This document shows, in pieces, positions 10,065-18,510 of a DNA stretch of 18,510 nt. Each line of letters starts with the position of its first letter. Position 1 is the first letter of the stretch. The notes beneath the pieces were generated by a model. It saw nothing but the letters and a program-made list of their open reading frames with translations. It had not been told where the DNA came from and did no database searches. The DNA is from Smittium culicis (taxonomy: Eukaryota; Kickxellomycota; Harpellomycetes; Harpellales; Legeriomycetaceae): assembly GCA_001970855.1 (NCBI GenBank), contig LSSN01003181.1, forward strand, positions 1 to 18,510. The letters run 5' to 3'. A program made the position numbers and the translations under genes.

Positions 10065-11260
10065 TTATTTCGTCACTTCCGGTCGACTATCGTGATTATA
10101 GTCTGACCGTTTGTATCTTTATTGTTGAGTATAATTTTTCGCAGCAAATATAATAATTATCAACACATAATCCAGCAGAGTTACAAATAATCTAATAAAG
10201 AAAAAACTGAATTTTAATCGAGTTTCAGGTTCATAGACAGGATCATCAATTGGTTTCACACAACATATGCCTCACAATACCCAAAATAATAAAAAAAAAC
10301 CATTGTAATATATGAAAAAGAAATACGGCTCACAATTGGTAGCTACAGGTTCACTGAAATACGATTAAAACAAGCTGGAAAGAGCATCATTATGCACATC
10401 CTGAAATATAATTGATAGTTTCATCCGGAAAAAAAGGTGTTTAATGGGCCACCCTAAAGCCGGTATCACCAAATTGGATTATAGCTATAGAGTATATAAA
10501 ATCTGAAGATATTAGAAATAATTTAACCAGTTATAAACAAAGCTCAGAATATCAGTCAAATATACAGTATAAAAAGTTATAAATTCTTAAAAAGCCAGGG
10601 ATTATTTATATCTTGATGAAAATAATAGGAACAGTCTCACAAATTTAAGTAACAACAACGATGTTACAAGTATAATGATAGTCGAAAAACATAATTTGAA
10701 ATAAGATAATTATATTGTCACATAAATACATTTCATACGTTGGTGAAAAGAAAGTTGTATTTGTTTCATGATACTTAGTTCAGTGAAAATAAATAACTAG
10801 GTAAATAAAGATCACTTCAGACATAAATTGATGCAAATGAAATTCAGATACTATTGATCTAAATTTAAAACTATTATTCATCACCTACTACAATAAAATC
10901 AATTAAAATTTTAATCAAAAAAAAATTACTTTATAAAGGATTTTCAAAATTCTAGTTATAATATAGTAAATATGGAAACTTGCTAAAATAAAATAAGTTT
11001 AAATAATTTCATTAGCTGATAAAAATTGACTTTAAATCAGAGCTATTTATTAGGAATACATGGAGACATAATGTTTTGGGATATCGAAAGAGCGACAGCA
11101 AATTTTTTACTTGAGTAAGAATTTATTTAATTTCTCAGAACGATAATATTATGAATAAACTAAATATAAACGAAGAAAGATTAAATAAAAATTCAAAGCT
11201 TAGCACCCAAAATGTGGGAATTTCGTCCATATTATGTTATGAGGAACTATTATTTGGTTA
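10065..11260. other. A-rich decayed spacer, no gene supported
   Basis: The first ~90 bp share the higher GC of the neighbouring retrocopy and may be its upstream part. The rest is plus-strand A-rich like the 7.1-9.3 kb region, with scattered short protein-like stretches (for example near 10440-10500) broken by stops. This suggests further transposon debris, but I cannot assign it. Confidence 0.35.
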
Positions 11261-11457
11261 TTAACCCTTTCCCGTTCAACACTCTTTAAATAATTGAATT
11301 TAATGATTCGTTTATGATTTATAAGAAAGTTTATTATTTATTTTTAAAATATAATATACCAATATTTCTTAAAGCCTCGGAATTAAAGTATTTTAACTGA
11401 ACGCTGTTGGCTATATCTGGTGGGTCAAAAATATTCTACCGCCAGTGAAAGGGTTAA
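11261..11457 (-). mobile_element. piggyBac-type MITE, copy H
   Basis: 197 bp with intact TTAA at both ends (11261-11264 and 11454-11457). Its termini are CCCTTTCCCGTTCAACAC and CTACCGCCAGTGAAAGGG. This isolated copy lies 6.5 kb from the main cluster and defines the element boundaries best. Confidence 0.8.
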
Positions 11458-11618
11458 AGCAAATTCCTGGATTAGTAAGGGATTGATCTCACCCAAAGAC
11501 TAAATAGTTACAAATGGTCAAGTACGCGAGATTCTGGTTCATCTGTAGAAATTAAAGCTGGTGCTGACCTTGAGAAAATGCATACTCAATTCTTTTGACC
11601 GTCAAGTTTGGTTTGGTA

Positions 11619-11850
11619 TTTTTTTTTTTGTCTCAGAGAGTTTATTAAACATAATTTAAAAGTATACTAAAAACCATCAAAAAATATTTAAAAAGTTGAA
11701 AAAACATTAAAAATATAATTTTTCAACCGACCCCTCTCCGCCGCTATAGCAGCTCCATACCCACTGGGAATTGGTTCAAGGGCCATCGAGTTAGGTATTT
11801 GAATCTTTCTACAAGCCAAAAAAACGAGGGAAAGAGGGTATAATCAAGAA
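11619..11850 (-). repeat. 5'-truncated, poly(A)-tailed retrocopy 3
   Basis: Reading on minus, a coding-like stretch (RKIQIPNSMALEPIPSGYG) is followed by AT-rich 3' sequence, AATAAA (11641-11646 on +) and a poly(A) tract (T run at 11619-11629 on +). It aligns with the 3' end of the copy at 9414-10064, including TTTATTAAACATAATTT on the plus strand. The 5' limit is approximate. Confidence 0.55.
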
Positions 11851-12661
11851 AATATTCACGCTTTTAGTCTCTAAATAAAATTTTAGTATACTTCTTACCA
11901 AATATAGGTTAAATACAAATCGAGGTAAAATGAAAACTTAATTATAGTTATAAGCTAAAAATATGATAAGACCCTACCCAAAACTCCCATTTATATTTGT
12001 GATCAGTGGCAAACACCCCAAATTCAGTGTATAAAATCATTGTTTATCTATAATTTATTTTATTTTATGACTGTTTTCGTTTATCTACTTTTCTTTAGAA
12101 ATTTTTTTTAGTTAACAATTTATGTTCGGTACAAAAAAAAAAGTGGTTTACGCATCTAGCATATTTTTAACATAAAATTTATCTACAACTGATCCTTATC
12201 CCATCTAAAATAGCATTAGATTTTTAGTAAAACTTGATAAAAAATTTCATTAAAAAATGTGTATAATCTTTTTATACGTTAAAAAAGGTATAATTCCATT
12301 TCAAATAAAAAAAAGTATATAAGTATAATATTATAAATACAAATCCAGCCAATAATTCGCAATGATTTTTTATGAGATCACCAAAGTTGTAAAATTGTTG
12401 GCTAATTTAGTAATTTAAAGCTTATTGCTTTATTATTTAATTTTTGTAACTTATAAATGTTTATAAAGTTTACTTTTTTATGGTTTAAGCAAACTGTTGC
12501 CTTTTAATAATACATTTTGTATTTCTTGTTCATATTATAATATTTATATATTTTTTATCCTGCAGCAACTATTTCGATATAATCAAAGATCTAAATTCGA
12601 TTTTTATTCACACGAGTATATTCCAACTACATTTTTTGCCTGAAGCTCATTTGGTTAAATA
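11851..12661. other. AT-rich region upstream of RAD3
   Basis: No gene is recognised. It must hold the RAD3 promoter. The TATA-like TATTTATATATT near 12540-12551 is 110 nt or more from the inferred start codon, and sequence this AT-rich offers many such matches. Confidence 0.4.
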
Positions 12662-12666
12662 ATGCT
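12662..12666 (+). other. RAD3: Inferred 5-nt coding exon 1 of RAD3
   Basis: ATGCT followed by a good donor, GTAAAT. Joined to the acceptor CAG at 12789-12791, it gives Met-Leu-Phe-His-Ile-Asp-Asp-Leu-Pro, which matches the Met-x-Phe-x-Ile-Asp-Asp-Leu-Pro start of fungal orthologs. It also places the Walker A lysine at residue 48, as in yeast and human. An A lies at -3. The exon is inferred from homology and splice sites only. Confidence 0.55.
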
Positions 12667-15610
12667 GTAAATGATTTTATATTGATTTTATAATTTGTCA
12701 CCCGATCCCAAAATCTTAACAGCGTTGGACAAGACTTCATTATATATATAAATAAATAAAATAATTTTTAAACTTTATTTGTATGTTTCAGCTTCCATAT
12801 TGATGACTTGCCTGTAATATTCCCATACGACTATGTCTATCCCGAGCAGTTCGCATATATGTGCGATTTAAAGAAAGCATTGGATGCAAAGGTTTTTTTT
12901 TTTTATAATTTTAGATGTATTAGCATTTAATACCTTTTGAAATTAATGCCAAAGCTCTATTTACAATATTAAAAATTATTGTTTTATCATTTAAAATTAT
13001 AGGGACATTGTCTACTAGAGATGCCTTCTGGAACCGGAAAGACAGTTTCTCTTCTATCTCTCACTGTAGCTTACCAGCAGTTTTACCCCAGTAAAAGAAA
13101 AATAGTTTATTGCTCACGTACTGTTCCTGAAATAGACAAAGCTCTTGCTGAACTTAAACGATTAATGAAATACCGATCTTCACATGGTGCAGATGATAAA
13201 GGTTTTTTAGGAGTCGGTCTTACTTCGAGACGAAATCTATGCTTAAATCCTAAAGTAACCTAATTTAAAATCTATTTACCTTTTCTACTTGTAAATCCTA
13301 TGAAACAAGCTACCTAATTCATTCATAAATAACAATATAGTGTGTTAACTGTATATATTTATTAAATCATAGCTTAGTAAAGAAAGGAAGGGTAAAATAG
13401 TTGATGCCCGATGTCGAGCAATGACGTCTTCCTGGGTCAGAAATAAAGCAAAACTCGACAACTCAATCGAAACTTGCTCTTTTTTTGAGGTTTGAATTTA
13501 TAATAATTTTTTATTTTTATTTTTTCCTCTCACCTATCATTTTTATTTATTATATATCTGCTTTTAGAAATTATATGAAAACGAAGATTCGCTGTTGATG
13601 CCTTCAGGTGTATACACTATGGATGACCTAAGAGAATATTCCTCGCAAAATGGCGTGTGTCCATACTACATCTCAAGGAAAATGGTATTTTTTTTTTAAA
13701 AATCAAAAGTTTTTTAATCCATAAATGTTAAACACTTTTGGAATCGACCATTTATTTTTATTGAATCTAGCTCACTGTTGCAGACGTAGTTATTTACAGT
13801 TATCACTATATCCTTGACCCAAAAATAACGGAGCTTGTTTCTAAAGACTTTTCCAAAGATACAATAGTGATTTTTGATGAAGCACATAACATAGGTATTT
13901 TTTCTTGAATTGATATACTATTTTATATATAAGTTATTAATCTTTTAAAAATATTTTCGCCTAAAGACAGTATTTGTATCGATGCTTTGAGTATCGATCT
14001 CAATCTTGAAAAACTTGAAGCTAGTACTAAGAGCGTAGAACAATTAAGTTTAAAAATTCAAGAGTAATCCCTTATGACTCACTTATATAAAATAGAAGAT
14101 ATTATATTGCTTGATTTTGAATTTGATAATTTATCATAAATTTTTGTTTTTTAGAATCAAGAATACAGACGCTTCAAAGCTTCAAGACGAATACAACTCG
14201 TTAATTGATGGTTTAAAGGAAGCTGGTGAGGCACGCGCCAACGATTTAGTAATCGAAAATCCTATTCTTCCAGACGATCTTCTATTTGAGGCAGTTCCTG
14301 GGAATATAAGAAAAGCAGAACACTTTGTTTCTTTTCTCAGGAGATTCATTGAATATATCAAAGCCAGAATGAGAGTAATGCATGTAGTGGCCGAAACAAC
14401 AACCTCGTTCTTACAGCATCTTAAAGAAGTTACATTTATAGATAAAAAACCATTGCAGTTTTGCTCGCAAAGATTAGCATCTTTAGTGAGAACACTAGAG
14501 ATTAATGACTTGGAAGACTATTGGGGTTTACAGAAGGTTGTTTCATTTGCTACTTTGTGTTCAACCTATGATGAAGGATTTATGGTATTGCTTGAGCCAT
14601 ATGAAAGTGACGCATCAACTATTCCTAATCCAATTTTGCATTTAGCTTGCCTTGATGCAGCCATTGCTATGAGGCCTATTGTCGAGCGATTTAACACTGT
14701 AGTTATCACTTCTGGAACTCTTTCACCTATTGAAATGTACCCAAAAATGTTAAAAATTCGTGCTATTATTATGGAGTCATACACTATGACTTTGACAAGA
14801 GCATGTTTTTTACCAATTGTAGTTACAAGAGGAAGTGATCAGGTTTCAATAAGTAGTAAATTCGAGGTTAGAAATGACCCAGCGGTAGTTAGAAATTTTG
14901 GCAATTTATTAATAGAAATGTGCAAAGCTGTCCCTGACGGATTGGTGGCATTTTTCCCGTCTTATTTATACATGGAATCAATTGTTGCTATGTGGAATGA
15001 GATGGGTATATTAAAAACCGTCTACAAACATAAGTTGATTTTTGTTGAAACTCCAGATACTGCAGAAACCAGCTTAGCGCTTGAAAGTTATAGGAAAGCA
15101 TGCGAAAATGGCAGAGGCGCAGTTTTATTTTCTGTTGCCAGAGGTAAGGTGAGTGAAGGAGTAGATTTTGACAATAACTATGGTCGTGCTGTTATTATGT
15201 TTGGAATTCCGTATCAGTACACAGAGAGTCGTATATTAAAAGCAAGACTAGAATTCATGAGAGAAAAATATCATATAAGAGAAAACGATTTTTTATCATT
15301 TGATGCTATTCGGCATGCGTCGCAATGTGTTGGGCGCGTTTTGCGTGGTAAGTCCGATTATGGGCTAATGTTATTTGCTGATAAGAGATATGCGCGTAAC
15401 GACAAGAAATCTAAACTCCCGGCATGGATTAGCTCAAACATACTTGAGAGTTACAACAATTTGTCTACAGATATGGCTGTTTCTACAGCTAAACACTTTT
15501 TGAAATCAATGGCGCAACCGTTTGATCAGAGTAAGCAAATAGGGAATAGTTTATGGTCCGAACAGGATATTATACAACGTAAACGTATAACTACGAATAC
15601 TCAAAAGTGA
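12662..15610 (+). CDS. RAD3: RAD3/XPD (ERCC2), TFIIH 5'-3' DNA helicase, eight exons
   Basis: ATP-dependent 5'-3' iron-sulfur DNA helicase of nuclear TFIIH; it opens DNA in nucleotide excision repair and supports transcription initiation. Inferred exons: 12662-12666, 12792-12891, 13003-13254, 13373-13489, 13568-13684, 13771-13894, 13967-14063 and 14155-15610 (stop TGA). All seven introns are GT-AG, 72-125 nt. The product is 755 residues, against 778 in yeast and 760 in human. Walker A is MPSGTGKT with Lys48, the same number as in Rad3 and XPD. The four 4Fe-4S cysteines are Cys115, 133, 154 and 189. The DEAH box is 233-236. Motif V is [13 protein letters not shown] from 597 and motif VI is [10 protein letters not shown] from 661. 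The acidic tail of yeast Rad3 is absent. No broken motif is seen. Exon 1 is the least certain part. Confidence 0.95.
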
Positions 15611-15901
15611 GTTTTCCATTCAGAGATATTTTATTATTTTTTTTTAAAAGTTTTCAACTTTTTATTTTTTTTTTTAACGTCATTTAATATTGAATAAATA
15701 GCTTAAATTTATAATAGTAGTGGTGATGTGAAAAGAAAGGTGGAAAAATCCAAATCTAGTTTTAATCTATTTTACGGGAATAAACGATAAAAAAAAATAT
15801 GTTTAAACATTTATATAATGAAGAGTAATAAGAGCCGAATTGGCCAAATGTAAAATAAAACCAAAGAAGAAATAAATATAATTGCTATAATAAAATTATT
15901 T
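15611..15901. terminator. Shared 3' region between convergent RAD3 and MRH4
   Basis: 291 bp between the two stop codons. A plus-strand AATAAA at 15693-15698 is a candidate RAD3 poly(A) signal, about 85 nt after the stop. No exact minus-strand AATAAA stands out as the MRH4 signal close to its stop. Both transcripts must end within or overlap in this space. Confidence 0.4.
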
Positions 15902-18058
15902 TTATCCAACAACGATGCCAGATCTAATAAACATATCAATTTTTTGTTGGTTTCGTCTATCATTTTTAGAGACTAGCGTAGTAACTTTTCCTGCTGTTCC
16001 CATCCTTCCGGTTCTTCCGCAGCGGTGAAGGTAGTTGATAGCAGTTGTTGGGAAGTCGTACATGATGACATGGTCAACAACGAGGGTGTCAATGCCTCTA
16101 GAGCCAAGGTCGGTGCAAATGAGTATTTTTTTATTTGTATCATTGGGTGAGTTGTCAGATAATGATGGTAAGGTGTCGTGGTCGCTAGAAGAATCGTTGC
16201 CTGTGCCATTTATAGAATCTGATGTGGAGTTGAAGTTATGTAGAGTCAAAAGTCTATTTTTTATGTTTTCTTTGCTTGATGGTAACTCATTGTTGATTTC
16301 AGATTGTTTGTAGATTTTTTTGCCAGCAGATTTGATGTTTCCTACAAGTAGTGAAACAGGGTAGTTCAATTCAAGTAGTTTTTTGTGTAGTTCGGAAGCA
16401 GTAGAAACTGTGTTGCAAAAAACCATGAATCTTTTGTCGTTGTTATTGTTTCTTATTACTTCTTTAATGGCGCTGAGTTTAGATCCCTGGAACATTTTTG
16501 GGACATCAATTTTATTTGTTCTGATTTTTGGGTTAATTTGGTGTAGTTTTGGGGTGGATATATTAGTTATCGAGGGGTAGTTATAGACAATCCTTTGGAG
16601 AACAGCTTTTGGAAGTGTTGCACTGACAAAAATGATATTTTCAGGTTTAGCGTTTGGTTTCGAGCTGTTATTAAGTCTAGCTTGTTTTAGGATATGCATA
16701 GTATCTTCTAAATGACCTTGCTCATCCATGATGGAGTCGGCCTCATCAATAACAATGTGTTGAGCATTCGAATAGGATAAAATCTGGCCTTTATAGAATG
16801 CACGGCGTAAAGAGGCAGGGGTTCCAACAACGAGATCAACAGGAGAATTATCGAAATCTTGATAAACTTTTTTTAAGCCTTTTTTAAAGTCGATTAGCAC
16901 AGCTCTAAACTTTATCGAATGGCTTAAAGATTTGCATATTTTGATTGTTTGGTGTGCTAATTCCAAAGTTGGAACTATTATTATCGCTCTTGGGCGGCGC
17001 TCTTTGAAGAGATTTATTGGAGATATTTGAGTATCATTTTCAGCAGCGGAGCCACTGTCAGCAGATGAATCCGGTAGAAGCGCTGGGTCAGATTCAGATG
17101 ATTGGTTGATGGAAAGTGCGTTAAATTCTTTAATCGAATTATCAAAGGAAGGAGTTTTGGAGGGTGTGGGTGGAGATGATTTAGATGATTTTAAAAGGGC
17201 ATGTTCTTCCTTTTTGAGCATAGAAATCACAGGAAGCAAGTAGGCTAGAGTCTTTCCTGAGCCTGTTTCTGCAGCTAAAAAAACAGAATTTACAACGCCG
17301 AGCTGATCAATTGGCGTTTCTGGGCTGTTTTTAGAAGTTGAAGGAATTGGGTTGGTGCTAGGGATATCATTTAAGGATTTTTTTTTGTTTATACTTTGAA
17401 GGTTTAAAATTTCAGGGATGGAAAGGGTTTGAATAGGAGTGGGATGAATATTTGTGCTCTGAGAATGGTCAGCAGAAGAAAGTCTGGAAGAAATAAGGTC
17501 TTTAGCGGCATTAGAAACAATGGGCAATAACCCTAAATTATCGAAATCAGCTTGGGACAAAGATTGTTTTATTTCAGACATATTAATAGCCTTTTTAGTG
17601 GCGCCGTCGTTGCTTCTTTTGATAATGGAGATTAAATCTGTCTTTGCTTCATTTTCGATTGGGTATAATTGGAATCTGACTGGGGTGTGACCGATTCCAG
17701 GTACTTTCATTTTTTTTAAATCGTCGTATTTCTTTTTTTGGGCTTTAGCTATACCATAACGCTTATCGACGGGATCTATGACAGCTTTTGTTATAGGGCT
17801 TGCGCTTCTTGAATTTATACGTTTTGAATTATCAAATCTTTTAAAGGTAGAAGAATTATTAGATCTTTTAAAGGTAGAAGGATTATTAGATCTTTTTATT
17901 TTTAAATTTTCGTGTCTATTAGAAGGTTGGCTATAATACTTTTTTGCATTGTTTACGGTAATTGACGCTATAGAATATTGAATAGAAGTCAAAAAGGATG
18001 AATTGAATTTTAAAGCAAATGGTTTCTTAATCGAGCTGATTATAGACTGGTTGAACAT
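15902..18058 (-). CDS. MRH4: MRH4, mitochondrial DEAD-box RNA helicase
   Basis: ATP-dependent RNA helicase. Yeast Mrh4 works in the mitochondrial matrix on large-ribosomal-subunit assembly. The 718-residue frame is uninterrupted. The first 49 residues carry no acidic residue and are rich in Ser, Lys and hydrophobics, as in a mitochondrial presequence. Motifs in order: PTPIQ (Gln210), AETGSGKT (263-270), PTLELA (363-368), GTPASL (412-417), DEAD (438-441), SAT (479-481), FCNT (547-550), CTDLGSRGID (648-657) and HRCGRTGR (678-685). The chain ends about 33 residues after motif VI, as fungal Mrh4 does. Ser-rich inserts at about 282-353 and 580-642 make it longer than yeast Mrh4 (561). Ortholog choice rests on the GSRGIDTL...HVIMYDFP context and the short tail. 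It is convergent with RAD3. Confidence 0.9.
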   Translation of the reverse strand: MFNQSIISSIKKPFALKFNSSFLTSIQYSIASITVNNAKKYYSQPSNRHENLKIKRSNNPSTFKRSNNSSTFKRFDNSKRINSRSASPITKAVIDPVDKRYGIAKAQKKKYDDLKKMKVPGIGHTPVRFQLYPIENEAKTDLISIIKRSNDGATKKAINMSEIKQSLSQADFDNLGLLPIVSNAAKDLISSRLSSADHSQSTNIHPTPIQTLSIPEILNLQSINKKKSLNDIPSTNPIPSTSKNSPETPIDQLGVVNSVFLAAETGSGKTLAYLLPVISMLKKEEHALLKSSKSSPPTPSKTPSFDNSIKEFNALSINQSSESDPALLPDSSADSGSAAENDTQISPINLFKERRPRAIIIVPTLELAHQTIKICKSLSHSIKFRAVLIDFKKGLKKVYQDFDNSPVDLVVGTPASLRRAFYKGQILSYSNAQHIVIDEADSIMDEQGHLEDTMHILKQARLNNSSKPNAKPENIIFVSATLPKAVLQRIVYNYPSITNISTPKLHQINPKIRTNKIDVPKMFQGSKLSAIKEVIRNNNNDKRFMVFCNTVSTASELHKKLLELNYPVSLLVGNIKSAGKKIYKQSEINNELPSSKENIKNRLLTLHNFNSTSDSINGTGNDSSSDHDTLPSLSDNSPNDTNKKILICTDLGSRGIDTLVVDHVIMYDFPTTAINYLHRCGRTGRMGTAGKVTTLVSKNDRRNQQKIDMFIRSGIVVG
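17831..17897 (-). repeat. MRH4: 27-bp in-frame tandem repeat in MRH4
   Basis: Two full 27-bp units (17831-17857, 17858-17884) and a partial third encode KRSNNPSTF, KRSNNSSTF and a diverged KRFDN motif at residues 55-77, just after the presumed targeting leader. The length of nine codons keeps the frame. It is basic, low-complexity and probably disordered. Confidence 0.75.
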
Positions 18059-18096
18059 TGTAGCGATAATCTTTCGTTGAGTAGATAAACTGACGC

Positions 18097-18105
18097 TATT
18101 TTATA
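18097..18105 (-). promoter_or_regulatory. MRH4: TATA box of MRH4
   Basis: On the minus strand CTATAAAATAG is centred about 43 nt upstream of the ATG, set in locally less AT-rich sequence (GTCGAC-like flanks: ACGACTATAAAATAGCGTC). That makes it more credible than the other TATA-like runs. The short distance implies a very short 5' leader. Confidence 0.5.
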
Positions 18106-18510
18106 GTCGTAATATTTCAAATTTTTAGATAATTGAGGCTATAATGTACGATATAGGGGAGGAAATAAAATGCAATAGTTCAGATATAGCGAGAATAAAT
18201 ATTGGTATTCAATAAAAATTTAAACTATAAAGCATTTTCGCTTTTGGATTTTCTTAACAAAAGGGGCTATAGTTATAACTATCGAGGAAAAAATGATAAA
18301 TAAAAAAACTTAAATTCAATAAAGCTTATATGTATTTCTAAAGTTTAACTTTTATTTTTTTCATTGTCTAAATTAAGTTTTTAGGAAAAATTTCTCTTAT
18401 TTCGATGAAAAAAAATGTGCCAAATAATCGATCCACCAATAATATAAAATTTTAAATTATGTCCAATACATGTATAGTTTTAAATAGTTCAATTAATGTG
18501 TCCAATACAC
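18106..18510. other. AT-rich region upstream of MRH4
   Basis: No gene is seen. A 10-bp direct repeat, GTCCAATACA, occurs at 18461-18470 and 18500-18509, 39 bp apart, and could be the edge of a repeat that continues past the window. Confidence 0.4.

Noticed and set aside
9998..10153. About 51-residue plus-strand frame (MKKKVAYFPDFPVNC...)
   Set aside because: It lies opposite the upstream part of the minus-strand retrocopy and is probably a shadow frame. No family is recognised.
13003..13263. Short separate gene beginning at MPSGTGKT
   Set aside because: It is an internal exon of RAD3. The stop after NPKVT lies in intron 3.
15973..16580. Overlapping open frames on both strands inside MRH4
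   Set aside because: They are shadows of the helicase frame, without motifs of their own.

Overview
The window reads as nuclear DNA of a fungus, very AT-rich, with three protein genes that I can support. The fungal reading rests on two genes: a RAD3/XPD helicase closest in wording to yeast Rad3 and fission yeast Rad15, and an ortholog of MRH4, a mitochondrial DEAD-box helicase known from fungi. A mitochondrial-type leader on MRH4 argues against the very AT-rich anaerobic gut fungi, which lack ordinary mitochondria. An early-diverging, arthropod-associated lineage (Zoopagomycota such as Harpellales or Entomophthorales) would fit the secreted trypsin, AT richness and transposon debris, but this is inference.

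Layout. 1-1.05 kb: AT-rich spacer with one short repeat element. 1.06-1.95 kb (-): secreted trypsin-like protease. 2.6-4.75 kb: a cluster of seven ~195-bp nonautonomous elements, counting the one at 0.7 kb, with TTAA-CCCTTTC termini of piggyBac type, several in inverted pairs. An eighth copy lies at 11.26 kb. 4.75-6.5 kb: AT-rich spacer with a 3'-end retrocopy. 6.5-6.83 kb: a perfect TATAG pentanucleotide array of about 63 units. 7.1-9.3 kb: decayed + strand DNA whose last part resembles a Ty3/gypsy integrase tail. 9.4-10.06 kb (-): a broken, more GC-rich reading frame ending in AATAAA and a poly(A) tract, unrecognised. The same 3' end recurs at 6.1 kb (+) and 11.6 kb (-). 12.66-15.61 kb (+): RAD3/XPD in eight exons. 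15.90-18.06 kb (-): MRH4, convergent with RAD3. 18.06-18.51 kb: MRH4 upstream region.

How the parts relate. RAD3 (TFIIH; nucleotide excision repair and transcription initiation) and MRH4 (mitochondrial large-ribosomal-subunit assembly) are tail to tail with 291 bp between stop codons. They share only the superfamily-2 helicase fold, and I see no reason to pair them functionally. The trypsin is separated from them by about 10 kb of repeat-dominated DNA.

I found no tRNA, rRNA, CRISPR array or clear novel multi-gene system. The least explained items are the poly(A)-tailed family with the conserved 'L-E/D-P-M/I-P-x-x-Y-G' C-terminus, and the piggyBac-type element cluster.
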